Notes under the pieces: generated by a model
What the model saw: the letters and a program-made list of their open reading frames with translations, nothing else
Databases searched by the model: none
Told to the model about the DNA's origin: nothing
Shown: positions 48,820 to 58,100 of the stretch, piece after piece
Layout: the number at the start of each line of letters is the position of its first letter
Position numbering within the stretch: the stretch's first letter is position 1
Position numbers and translations under genes: made by a program
Source of the DNA: Lawsonibacter asaccharolyticus
GTDB lineage: Bacteria > Bacillota > Clostridia > Oscillospirales > Oscillospiraceae
Assembly (NCBI GenBank): GCA_003112755.1
Contig: BFBT01000001.1
Coordinates: 2,728,001 to 2,792,000 of the forward strand
Length of the DNA: 64,000 nucleotides
Reading direction: 5' to 3'

Positions 48820-50513
48820 AGGACAGCCGTAGAGACCCCCCGCATGACGAACTCCACACAGGGGATGGCCACGCTGTTGCCCAACGCCCGATATCGGGCG
48901 GAGTCCGAGGAGCCGGGGAGGTCTGTCCAGCCATCCGGGAAACCCTGGAGCCGCTCACACTCCAGCGGCGTCAGGCGGCGGATGAGCAGGGGGCCGTCCA
49001 CGACGAGCTTATCCTGTCCCACATACTGGCTGTTGGGCCCTTTCCGGCCACTGCTGGTCAGGGCGCCCACCGTTTCCTGATACACCAGATCTGTCGCGTC
49101 CTTATGCTGTCTGGCGCTCTCAGTGGACACCACATCATTATCCTTGAATATATCTACGCGCTGGCGGCTGAATACAGCGCTATCCGCTGCCTGGGCAATA
49201 AGGCTCAGGTTGTTACCACCAGTCCCCGCCCTGGCAGGCAGTGTTGGGGCCACGGGAAGCGGACCCTTGTACCGGGCGTCAATCCCGTGGTTTTCAAACA
49301 GAGCAGGCTGGTCGTTGCCGCTCGTGCCTGCTGCTGCGGTGATAGTTGGACAAATTTCTGCACCGCCCTGCTGAGTGGCAAGCACTAACGGCTGGTGTCC
49401 ATGCTCCTGTGCCCGCAGGGTGCCGGAGACGTCCTTGCCGCACTCCATAACCGAGCCTCCCTGATCGTTCAGGCAGAGAACGGAGGGGACCATGTTGGTT
49501 CCGCTCTCAGAGGTTTTTAAGGTGGGGGACACCTCCTCCTGATAGCCGATCCCGCCCGCCGTTGGCGCCGCTCCTGCGCAGAAGCCTGCGGTCAGCACAC
49601 ATGGATATCCCTGATTTTGCGTACCGCCTCCGCCGCTTATGGAGGTATGACGCCCTCGGCTGAGAAAACACTTGCCGTTTCCCTTGTCCACCTCACCAGC
49701 GGCAAACAGAAGCCCACCGGGAATCCGTCCGCCGCCGCCCGCGCCGGCCAAAGTTGGAGCTTTTCCCTCTGGGGTAAACCCATGAGCCTGCTGTGTATCC
49801 CATGGGTTGAGGCAATTCTCTTCGATAATGGTCTGTTGTTTCATCCCCGGTTGGGCCTGCACTGCCCCGGCTATGTCGTGGAGAGCCCGCACCTCACGCC
49901 CCAGGGCGGCTTCACTTGCTGCTTTGCGGCAATTCACCTCATCCCGCTGGTTGGCAGCAAAAGCAACAGGGCCTCCTGTCACAAAGGTCTGCATCTGCAT
50001 GTTGCTGGTGGCCATCAATGCTCCGGAGACTCCATACAGGTCGATCCCCTCATCCCGCTGATTGATGTGATAAGCCTTTAACTCCTCTTTGATGTGCGGG
50101 GCAGCACCCAAGCCTGCCTGGGCCATCAATGCCTCTTTGAGCTGGGGCGGAAGCTCCTTGCTCCGTTCCTCCGCCCGCCGCAGGATTCCCAGGCAGGCTG
50201 TCCTGCTCAGATAATATTTCCGTTGCGGGCTGGTCTCCAAAATATCGGATAGCGCACACTTGATAGGCTCCCTCGGAGCCGGTCCGGTGTTGAGCGGCGG
50301 GCCGTTTTCCCGCCATGGGGAGCGAAATTCCCAATAATGGCACCCGAACAGGTCCACATGGCCTCTGGACAGATCCAGGTGAAAATAGGGAATGGAGATC
50401 AGCGTGGACAGGGTTAAGGTCTTGCTTTTTTGTTTCGGAGGTCTTTCATATATTTCATCAGCCTCCTCCAGAGGGAACAGCATCATCTGGCCGTCGCTGT
50501 CGCAGTGCTGCAT
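48801..50513 (-). CDS. Cytosine-5 methyltransferase, C-terminal subunit with long repetitive target-recognition region
   Basis: ATG 50513 has GGAGG 7 nt upstream. The last 60 residues carry motif IX/X of C5 methyltransferases: RRLTPLECERLQGFPDGW and 'YRALGNSVAIP'. The catalytic half is the separate upstream gene. The long middle (residues 180-500) is unusual: at least five loose units of a P-T-L-x-(5-9)-G type, such as APTLAGAGGGG, SPTLKTSESG, GTLRAQEHG, CPTITAAAGTSG and APTLPARAGTGG. They may form an expanded or multiple target-recognition domain. It overlaps the N-terminal subunit gene by 56 bp in another frame. Confidence 0.75.
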   Translation of the reverse strand: MQHCDSDGQMMLFPLEEADEIYERPPKQKSKTLTLSTLISIPYFHLDLSRGHVDLFGCHYWEFRSPWRENGPPLNTGPAPREPIKCALSDILETSPQRKYYLSRTACLGILRRAEERSKELPPQLKEALMAQAGLGAAPHIKEELKAYHINQRDEGIDLYGVSGALMATSNMQMQTFVTGGPVAFAANQRDEVNCRKAASEAALGREVRALHDIAGAVQAQPGMKQQTIIEENCLNPWDTQQAHGFTPEGKAPTLAGAGGGGRIPGGLLFAAGEVDKGNGKCFLSRGRHTSISGGGGTQNQGYPCVLTAGFCAGAAPTAGGIGYQEEVSPTLKTSESGTNMVPSVLCLNDQGGSVMECGKDVSGTLRAQEHGHQPLVLATQQGGAEICPTITAAAGTSGNDQPALFENHGIDARYKGPLPVAPTLPARAGTGGNNLSLIAQAADSAVFSRQRVDIFKDNDVVSTESARQHKDATDLVYQETVGALTSSGRKGPNSQYVGQDKLVVDGPLLIRRLTPLECERLQGFPDGWTDLPGSSDSARYRALGNSVAIPCVEFVMRGVSTAVLYWLSG

Positions 50514-51183
50514 AGTCAAGCCTCCCATCTAAGACATCAAACAGGAGCAGGGGTGCGAGTGGGCCGGCAAAGTCCGCCACCAGGAAAATGCGCTTTCTCC
50601 GCTGAGCGACGCCCCAAAACTGCGCGTCCAGGCAGCGCCACGCCAGAGAGAAGCCGTTTTCTATCACAGCGTCTCCCGCGTCCGGCCACGAATAGGGATA
50701 GGACTGCGGGACCTCCGCGTCGATGTCATGGATCCGAATGATCTCCTCCAGCACGATACGGAAATCCTCACCTTTAGGCGATCCGCTGCTGAACGCGCCT
50801 GGAACATTCTCCCAGCACATCCAGCGAGGACGGATATCGGCGCCGGTCCGGCCACGTTCTCTCTCTGCCGTCCGCATTTCCTTTACGATACGGACCTGTT
50901 CCATAAAAAGGCCGGAACGGGCGCCGGACAGTCCGGCGCGCGCTCCGGCCACGCTCAGGTCCTGACAAGGGCTGCCCCCGCAGATGATGTCTACCGGGAG
51001 CAGCAGCCTGCCGTTCAACTTTGTGATGTCGCCCTTATGGGCCATGCTCGGAAAGCGCCATTCCGTGACTTTCATGGGGAACGGCTCGATCTCGCTGGCC
51101 CAGAGTGTTTTGACCCCATACCGCTCCGCCGCGAGGGGAAAGCCGCCGATGCCGTCGAAGAGGCTTCCCATGGTCAGGTTCAT
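50458..51183 (-). CDS. Cytosine-5 DNA methyltransferase, N-terminal catalytic subunit, 241 aa
   Basis: SAM-binding motif I SLFDGIGGF (residues 6-14), catalytic Pro-Cys in GGSPCQDLSVAG, motif VI CWENVPGAF and motif VIII GVAQRRKRIFLVADF are all present. The protein ends before the target-recognition and IX-X motifs, which are in the next gene. It would methylate cytosine only in complex with that subunit, as in naturally split enzymes such as M.AquI. ATG 51183 overlaps the upstream stop (ATGA). Such orphan methyltransferases often protect ICE DNA from host restriction; no cognate endonuclease gene is seen. Confidence 0.88.
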   Translation of the reverse strand: MNLTMGSLFDGIGGFPLAAERYGVKTLWASEIEPFPMKVTEWRFPSMAHKGDITKLNGRLLLPVDIICGGSPCQDLSVAGARAGLSGARSGLFMEQVRIVKEMRTAERERGRTGADIRPRWMCWENVPGAFSSGSPKGEDFRIVLEEIIRIHDIDAEVPQSYPYSWPDAGDAVIENGFSLAWRCLDAQFWGVAQRRKRIFLVADFAGPLAPLLLFDVLDGRLDYAALRQRRPDDAVPSGGG

Positions 51184-52319
51184 CCCATGGACATCCCCAT
51201 CCCCTCTGTGGGCGAGAGCTCCATGGACTGAATCTCCTCCGTGCTGACATTCCGCACAGGGATGCCGAGACGCTCCGCTATCTCCTTTTCTCCCGCCATG
51301 CCGGGGCTGATCCGGTCCCCGCACAGCCACAGCTCGTCACAGAGCCTCAGCATCCGGTTTCCCAGATCAATGCCCAGCTGCCGTTCCTCCGGGTCGCTGT
51401 CATCCAGCATCTGGGTGTAGAGCAAGTGCGGACAAAATGGGGTCATCTCCTCCGAGATGGCATACCGGCATGCCTGTCGGGCGAACTGGAGGTTTTGCTT
51501 CACATCTCCGGACAGAGGGGAAGCGATGTAGACCACCTTGGCCTGGGTGTCTGTCTCCCTCCGGGGCTGATGTCGATATGAGGGATCATTGACTACCAGA
51601 CCATTCACACCTACTTCAACAGACTGCTCCATTTCCTCAGCCCACTTCAGGTACGCCGGGTCAGCTCCTCGCCGGTATGTTTCCGGCAGCCATTTTGCCG
51701 GGATGCTGAACAGCCTGGAGGAGTACTCTGTCTCCTGCTGAATGGTATAGGCAAGGGCCTCGTGGATTGCCGGGAGCAGGGGCCACATGGATTGCGGATC
51801 GTCATTCCGAAAGTTGACCTCAAACATGACCACATCCTCGTACCGCTCCCAGCTCCCGCTGTCATCCTCGTTCCACACATAGTCGGCGGAGGTGATGGTC
51901 ACGCCTTCGTCATTGCAGTTGATCCAGATGGTCTTATCCAGATCAGGGAGGCGTACAGCCAGTGTTCCCACCATGCAGCCCCCTCCAGTGTTGCCGTAGA
52001 TGCGGTCTGTGACTTCATACCGCATGATCACAGGGTCTGTCTGTAGGGAAAGTGTTTTGAGCAGCTCCGCCTGTATGCTCCGCTCCGCATCATACTCGCC
52101 CGGATACTCCACACACCGGTACTCCGCGGCGGGATGGCGGTTGAGCCGCAGCGCCTCCATATCCCGAATCTTCAGTTCCGCGTCCCCACGCTCGGTAAAA
52201 AACAGGCGGCGGCTGTTCTCAGATAAAAAGCCGGACAGCCCCGCTATGGGACTCTCCGGCCTTGCATCCACCCAGATCGCGTAGATTTTAGGCGGACGGA
52301 ATTCGTTTCCTTCTGTCAT
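51180..52319 (-). CDS. ICE protein with C-terminal DUF4406-like domain, 379 aa
   Basis: ATG 52319 is used (AGGAG 6 nt upstream). Residues 1-250 are an uncharacterised alpha/beta region ('YAIWVDARPESPIAGLSGFL'). The last 110 residues, 'VVYIASPLSGDVKQNLQFAR', 'PFCPHLLYTQMLDDSDPEER' and 'LCDELWLCGDRISPGMAGEK', fit the DUF4406 / nucleoside 2-deoxyribosyltransferase-like fold. Gene order places it between the methyltransferase and the VirB6-like gene; a role in nucleotide or base chemistry is possible but unproven. Confidence 0.7.
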   Translation of the reverse strand: MTEGNEFRPPKIYAIWVDARPESPIAGLSGFLSENSRRLFFTERGDAELKIRDMEALRLNRHPAAEYRCVEYPGEYDAERSIQAELLKTLSLQTDPVIMRYEVTDRIYGNTGGGCMVGTLAVRLPDLDKTIWINCNDEGVTITSADYVWNEDDSGSWERYEDVVMFEVNFRNDDPQSMWPLLPAIHEALAYTIQQETEYSSRLFSIPAKWLPETYRRGADPAYLKWAEEMEQSVEVGVNGLVVNDPSYRHQPRRETDTQAKVVYIASPLSGDVKQNLQFARQACRYAISEEMTPFCPHLLYTQMLDDSDPEERQLGIDLGNRMLRLCDELWLCGDRISPGMAGEKEIAERLGIPVRNVSTEEIQSMELSPTEGMGMSMG

Positions 52320-52328
52320 ATTCATCTC

Positions 52329-53234
52329 CTATTTCGGTGCCACCGCGGCCGCGATGGTCCGGGTGGTGTTGACGGCGGCCTGCGCTGTGTAGACCGCGCT
52401 CATGATGTTGGCTCTCGTTGTGGTATCCAGGCCAAAGGTACCGGCGATCCTGGGCACCTCCCCCGCGGAGAGCATGAGCCCCAGTCCCAGCAGGGCGTGG
52501 TCCTTGAACACCATAAGGCCCGCCACCAGAATGGTGGCCTGGAGGAAAGCAGTCAGGCACAGGCCGATGACCTGCTTCATCCACTGCACGAAACCGTCCA
52601 CATATCCACGGGGGATGCTGAACATATACAGCGATCCAACGGCGATCTGGATGAGCAGGATGCCACCCCGCTTCAGGTTTGCGAAAAAGACCTTGATCAC
52701 CGCGTAGGCCATAAGGATGATGCAGAACAGGAGCATGATGGGGCTGGTAATGACGCCAAAGCCAAAATCCAGCGTCACCTGCGTCATATCCGCGATGCTT
52801 TCCACACTGCTGAGGTCTGTGATGATCTGCTGCCCCACATCCCCGATACTGGTCCCGTAGCCGGTAATCCCGGCGCTGAGCCGGCCCTGCAGCGATACGG
52901 ACAGGGCGTAGAGCCGCACGGGAAGGATGGTGAACAGGCTGACGGCCAGGAAGCCCTTGATGGCGCCCAGCGCCGTGTGCTGGAGATTGGCCCGGCCCGT
53001 GGTGTACTCGATGCCGAACTCAAAGGCGCACACCACCAGGCTCACCCCATACAGCGCCCAGCCAAGCTGGGAGAAAAACAGGACAATGGCCTGTACCCAC
53101 TCCAGTTCAAATATCTCAACCCCCATGTTGCCCATGGCGGAGAAGAAGTTCCCAAGGAAGCCCACGATCTGTCCGTAGAACCAGTCGATCAGGTTGTCCA
53201 TGACTGTGGAGGCCACAAAGTCCCAGATAAACAA
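52329..53234 (-). CDS. VirB6/TrbL-like conjugal transfer membrane protein, about 301 aa
   Basis: A polytopic protein with about six hydrophobic helices ('AIVLFFSQLGWALYGVSLVV', 'LLFCIILMAYAVIKVFF', 'LIQIAVGSLYMFSIPRGYVD', 'ILVAGLMVFKDHALLGLGLM') and an Ala/Thr-rich tail, the pattern of the VirB6/TrbL channel component. TTG 53234 is chosen because GAGGGGTGA lies 7 nt upstream; ATG 53201 has no ribosome site. It starts a new transcription unit just after two terminators. Confidence 0.78.
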   Translation of the reverse strand: MFIWDFVASTVMDNLIDWFYGQIVGFLGNFFSAMGNMGVEIFELEWVQAIVLFFSQLGWALYGVSLVVCAFEFGIEYTTGRANLQHTALGAIKGFLAVSLFTILPVRLYALSVSLQGRLSAGITGYGTSIGDVGQQIITDLSSVESIADMTQVTLDFGFGVITSPIMLLFCIILMAYAVIKVFFANLKRGGILLIQIAVGSLYMFSIPRGYVDGFVQWMKQVIGLCLTAFLQATILVAGLMVFKDHALLGLGLMLSAGEVPRIAGTFGLDTTTRANIMSAVYTAQAAVNTTRTIAAAVAPK

Positions 53235-53280
53235 AGAAAAATCACCCCTCTTGCGAAAGGGGCGTACCGCCTGCGGCGGA

Positions 53281-53316
53281 ATAAAAATGAGGGCCGTACA
53301 GACGGTACGGCCCTCA
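53281..53316 (-). terminator. Second of two tandem terminators
   Basis: TGAGGGCCGTAC and GTACGGCCCTCA form a 12-bp stem (53288-53299 with 53305-53316) followed on the minus strand by TTTTTAT. Confidence 0.8.
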
Positions 53317-53330
53317 TATAGTCGTTGCGG

Positions 53331-53363
53331 CAAAAAGAATGCGGGCACTGCTTCAGTGCCCGC
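53331..53363 (-). terminator. First of two tandem terminators
   Basis: GCGGGCACTG (53341-53350) and CAGTGCCCGC (53354-53363) form a 10-bp stem with a 3-nt loop, followed on the minus strand by ATTCTTTTTG. It ends the operon whose last gene stops at 53440. Confidence 0.8.
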
Positions 53364-53439
53364 GTGTCTTTATGCCAAAATTCAATTCCATATTAGCATA
53401 CTCTCTGGTGCGGGGTATGAAGGAAATAAATTTGGGGTA

Positions 53440-54303
53440 TCACATGGTCTGCTGACACTGAGGAGAGTGGTCTTTGAACGCTTTCCCCTGAGCTGCGTAA
53501 TAGGCGCTGGCTGCATCCCCGCCATCATTCATATACTTCACAGCCCGAAGCATGCTGTCATGGTCTTGGGGTTCCATGAGGAAGCCCACCGACGCAAGAG
53601 CGGGCACATGGTCCAGGTTTCCGCCAAGGCTCAGGTACTGGGCTGCGCTTCGGATCTCCGCGGGCAGAACCACAGCAAGCGTATTGTAGAGCTGTCTGCT
53701 GATGTCGCGCCCATATTGAGCGTCCGCGTCATGAAACGCGCCGCAGAGACCGCTGACCACTTCAGCAAAGGACTGATCAAAATCCTCGTTGATCTCATAG
53801 GCTGCCCGAATCCACTCGCTGAATGTCCCGTCCTGGCCCCCCAATCCCTGCTCCAGCGCGTAAAATTGGCGGATCCCCTGGGACAGATCTGAGCTGAACT
53901 TCCGTTTGTTTTCTCTGGTATCCCACTTTCCGCTTTGAAATTCCTCCAAAGCCGCATGGGACTCCTCCATCGCCTCCAGCGTCGGATCACACCCATTCTC
54001 TACCGCGTGATCGCTGATCCGCTCCAGCGGCCAGCCCTCCTTCAGAAGCTCAGCGGCGCCGCGAAGCTCAAAATAATTGAAGACAAACTTTTCTCCGTAA
54101 TTGAACAGGGCCGCGGCGGTTTCCATGCTTTGGTGCCGCTTGATGAGGGCGAGCTCCACATAGGAGCGGTCAAAAATTTCGGATTCTGTTTCCGTCCCGT
54201 CCCGGTCCAGATTTTTAGCGTATTCCAGCCAGTTTTTCATGGCCTGGTCAGAGACATCCGGAAGCAGGTCTGTTATCCTCCGCTCAAAATCTTCCCTGGT
54301 CAT
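53440..54303 (-). CDS. Uncharacterised ICE protein, 287 aa
   Basis: ATG 54303 begins 2 nt after the stop of the pilin-like gene. The product is acidic, helical and cytoplasmic ('EDFERRITDLLPDVSDQAMK', 'AAALFNYGEKFVFNYFELRG', 'FDQSFAEVVSGLCGAFHDAD'). No family recognised. It is expressed with the DUF3852 gene and ends at tandem terminators. Confidence 0.6.
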   Translation of the reverse strand: MTREDFERRITDLLPDVSDQAMKNWLEYAKNLDRDGTETESEIFDRSYVELALIKRHQSMETAAALFNYGEKFVFNYFELRGAAELLKEGWPLERISDHAVENGCDPTLEAMEESHAALEEFQSGKWDTRENKRKFSSDLSQGIRQFYALEQGLGGQDGTFSEWIRAAYEINEDFDQSFAEVVSGLCGAFHDADAQYGRDISRQLYNTLAVVLPAEIRSAAQYLSLGGNLDHVPALASVGFLMEPQDHDSMLRAVKYMNDGGDAASAYYAAQGKAFKDHSPQCQQTM

Positions 54304-54307
54304 AGTG

Positions 54308-54643
54308 TCAGAGTCCCACAATGCCCCAGATGTAGTTGGGGGCCAGCAGGACGAATATTAGGCACACGAATAGGATAGCAGGGCCGGTCCACTCGAACTG
54401 TCCATGCTTGCGATACTCAAAATAGCATAGCGCCAGTTTGACAAAGAACGCGATGGCCAAAATCATACTCAGTGCCGGAAACACCACACTGTCCACCACT
54501 GTCTTGATCTGCTCGGCCGCGTCTGTCCACGTATTCTCTACGGCATCGGCCACATCATCCGCATCGGCCAGCGCGGGCATACAAAAGAGCCCTGCCAGCA
54601 GGAAAACCGCCAACAGGACGCAGACCCATTTTTTCAGTTTCAC
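54308..54643 (-). CDS. DUF3852-like small secreted/membrane protein (VirB2-like), 111 aa
   Basis: GTG 54643 follows AAAGGAGGAGAG. A signal peptide ('WVCVLLAVFLLAGLFCMPAL' ending ALA) is followed by a short mature region and two hydrophobic helices ('FPALSMILAIAFFVKLALCY', 'WTGPAILFVCLIFVLLAPNY'). This two-helix layout is that of VirB2-type pilin subunits, and the family is annotated DUF3852 in related elements. Likely the pilus or channel subunit. Confidence 0.7.
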   Translation of the reverse strand: MKLKKWVCVLLAVFLLAGLFCMPALADADDVADAVENTWTDAAEQIKTVVDSVVFPALSMILAIAFFVKLALCYFEYRKHGQFEWTGPAILFVCLIFVLLAPNYIWGIVGL

Positions 54644-54761
54644 AGGCTCTCCTCCTTTAAAACCACGTCTATGAAATCGATACGGAAATCACTTGATTTT
54701 TTGCTCCACCTCCTCGGAAACACCTCCGCCCCAAAAGCCTTGGAGCGGAGGCAGTCGTGAG

Positions 54762-54791
54762 TTGACAACCCCCTTGATGTATTAGTACAGT
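54762..54791 (+). promoter_or_regulatory. Possible promoter for the small gene at 54833
   Basis: TTGACA (54762-54767) and TACAGT (54786-54791) are 18 nt apart, 41 bp upstream of the ATG. A hairpin CCTCCGC/GCGGAGG lies just before it (54724-54751). Confidence 0.45.
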
Positions 54792-54832
54792 TTAATCCAT
54801 CAGATACTCTGCTTGTGTTAGAAGGAGACAAT

Positions 54833-55125
54833 ATGAGCGAAGAGAAAACTGTGCTGTACACTCGGAAGCATCCCGCCTCTAATGGTGTGTTCGACAATCA
54901 GGCTCAGGCCATGGTAAAGGCCGCTGCGGAGGCGGGATACGAGGCCGCTCCCCGCGGCTCCATTGTGAAGGCGATATGCGGAAGCAGTTCGAAGCCCTCA
55001 CTGGCGCGAAGCTGGACGATGACGTTTCTCGGGAGATTGTTGTCGTTCAGAAGGACCGATCTCTCTCCGAGTGGGGGGTACGGCCCAATAAGGCCGCGCA
55101 CCTGCTTTATTTGTCTTCCGCAGTA
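54833..55125 (+). pseudogene. Small + strand gene with a one-base frameshift
   Basis: GAAGGAGACAAT precedes ATG 54833. The first frame reads MSEEKTVLYTRKHPASNGVF and is sensible up to 'RGSIVKA' near 54972. The adjacent frame then continues with 'DMRKQFEALTGAKLDDDVSR' and 'EIVVVQKDRSLSEWGVRPNK'. Loss of one G in AAGGGCGAT explains the break. The complete protein would be about 95-100 aa. It is convergent with the adhesin gene. A sequencing error is the alternative. Confidence 0.55.
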
Positions 55126-55129
55126 AGCC

Positions 55130-58100
55130 TCAGTAGCCGGTGCGGGGCAGGGGATTGGATGGCTTGTAGACCTTGGTCACCCACCGGCTGGTGGCCATGA
55201 TCCACTGGCCGTCATAGACGCCGCCCGCGTCCGCCTGGTTGGTGAACTGGGACCCGCCAGTGGCCCAGGAGACCACATTGCAGTACACCCGTGGGGCCTC
55301 CACCTGTCGGAAGTTGGCTGGGACGACGCCGAAGGACACCATGAACTGTGTCACATACTCATTGGAGGCCAGCCCCAGCGCGGCGGGAGATGCGTCCAGC
55401 ACATAGAGCTGCTGGGTGCTCAGGTTATCCGCCAGGACGCGCCAGGTATCCCCGCTGAGGTTGGTCTTGTAGACCACCTTGTAATTACCCGGCACATTGT
55501 AGGTCCCGGTGACCAGCTTATCCAGCCGCACCGCCTGAGTGGGGAGCGTGTCCCTCCAATAAAACGAGGTGAGGCTGGTGGTGGAGTTGTTGGCGATGCC
55601 GCTGAGGTCATAGCGGATCTGCTGGCCCGGCATGACCTCCACATACCCTGTCTTCTTGATGCTGACGTTGGTATAGAGGCTCTTATTGGTCATAGCTGCC
55701 TTGACGATCTGGCCCTCATGCTCGATCTCCACCTCAATGGGCGTTTTGTCCAGGCCGTAGAAGTCCGCCGCTCTGGATTCAACAATTTTATAGCGGGCCA
55801 GAGGCAGAGGCTTGCTCACGGCCACACCATTTTTATCGGTCCGGATGGTGTCTACCAGCCGACCCGTCCGGGCGTTGTAAATCTCAAACTCCGTGTTAGG
55901 GATAGGGGTCCCAGCGGGCCATCCGTTCATAGAGTTATAGTCGGCGCTGGTCTTGGTGATCTGGATCTGGCCCGTGATGGGGGTATTCTCCCACTCAACC
56001 TCGGTGACTTTTCCGGCTTGCACATAAACAGTCTTGAGTTGGTCGTCCACAATATAGCCCTCGTTCTCCAGCTCACGCAGATAGAATCGGCCAGAACTGG
56101 ACAAATCATCAATATAGACATATCCCCGGTCATCCGAGGTGTGTTGACAAATAGGCTTCCGATTGCTATCATAAAGCAAGAAAACGACACCAGGGATTCC
56201 CTCACCGTCCGGGTCCACCTTGTGGATGAGAATACCACTGATGGGCTGGTTGGTTACCGTCTTGCGGGTGACCTGTCCATTCTCCACAGTAAAATAGATG
56301 GGGGCGGAGTCCAGCCGGAACGAACTGGGGCAGTCCGTTTCCACCGCGTAGTAATTGCCGGCCTCCATAGGGAGATAGACCTTACCGTCACGTCCGGTGG
56401 TGACGGTATCCACCAGAGCGTCATCGCTGGTCTTACGGATCTCGAATGTAGTGTTGGGAATCCTTTCCGTTTTATCTGCTGCGTTGACCTTGGTGATTTC
56501 GACACCGCCCTCCGGTTTGTTATAAAAATACAGCGTCTGGGCCTCATCATCCTCGGTGATCTCAATGGTCTGCGGCGTGGGGTCCAAAACATAGCCGGAT
56601 ACCGTGGAGACCTCTTTTGCCGTAATGGTCATACCGGCAGTGAGACCGGTGATGACCACACGGCCCTTGCTGTCGCTCACATAGCGGCCATTGTCCGGGC
56701 CTACATAGGCCCCGGTGGAGTCTGTCACCAGAAATTCCACTCCGGCCAGCGGTTGATCGTTTTTATCGCCGTCGTAGATGTACTTTTGGAGGATCAGCGT
56801 TTTCTCAGGATCATTATAAAACCAGAGGTGCTGCGTGTCGTCCGGGTTGACCACCACGGTCTGGCTTTGGGTTTCCGGATCAATGGTATAGCCGGGCACA
56901 CTCTGCACCTCTGTTGCCACGACGGTGCCCGTGACTCCAGAGAGAATGATCTGCCCCTCGGAATTGCTCCAGTACAGGCCGTTGGAGGACAGCTTACCAT
57001 TCTCATCCGGCAGGAACGAACCGTCTGCATAAGTGATCTTGAATTGCGCCCCCTTCAGCGGCGTTTTTTTGTCGGCTCCCGACAGCTTGTGGATGATCAA
57101 ATTGCCCAGCGGCTGATTGCGGAACTGGAGGGTCACGGTCTGACCGGCCTTGATTTCTGCTGTCTGCGGGGTATCATCCAGCAAATAGCCTGGTTTGGCC
57201 CTGGTTTCACGCACCACCAGCACCGTGCCGGGGTCCTGATTCTCCACCAGGAAAGACCCGCTGCTGTCCGTCACGAATTTGCCGTTGGCATCGCCTACCA
57301 GCGTCCCATCGCTGGTGGTGACCAGAAATTCCACATCGGAAAGCGGTTCTTTTTTCTCGTCATCCGAGATCTTGGTGACCAGCAGAGCGCCCTTGGGGGA
57401 GTTGCCGAAGTGGACCTCCACGACCTCCTGGTCCTTGCCGGAGAGGTAGACTGTCTGAGACGGTGTGTCGATGACGTGAGTGCCGTCGCTGGAGAGCTCC
57501 TCAATGATATAAGTGCCAGCTTCACAGCCGGTGACGGTAAAGGAGCCATTCTCCGAGGTCTGGTAGACGCCGATCACCGTGCCGCCGCTGCCGCTGGCGT
57601 TGCCGCTCAGATACCGGACTTGGAACCAGCAGTCAGATAAAGCGGCCCCTGTCTTTGAATCGTACTTCCACACGCAGATAGCCGAGAGGGGTCTGTCCTG
57701 GAAACGGAATGTGTGGCTGCCGCCGGCCGGGATGAATACCTCCTGCGTGTCCTCGTCCGGCAGGGCAAATCCAGGTGCAGGCTCCAGCTCTTTTACCCGA
57801 TACCAGCCGTCCCGGAGGGAGATGTCCGGCTCAGAGAGGAGAATGCGGCCCTCGGAGTCCGTATAGTACACGCCCAGGTCGTTATATTCGCCGGTGGCGG
57901 TGTTATTGCTGGCGTACCAGACCTGCATCTTGACATGTTCAATGGGATCATGAGTGATCTCGTTTTCCTTGATGATCTCAATAAAAGGCCGCTTGTGGTT
58001 CTCAAAGCTGATCGTCTTTTCATCGCCGGCGTTCAGGCTGATGGTCTGGACCCGTTCCGATTCCGTTTCTGAGATATAATATGGGGAGGGAACGGATTTT

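Noticed and set aside
55718..57640. 640-codon + strand frame opposite the adhesin
   Set aside because: Its repetitiveness mirrors the Cna-B repeats on the other strand; no start signals.
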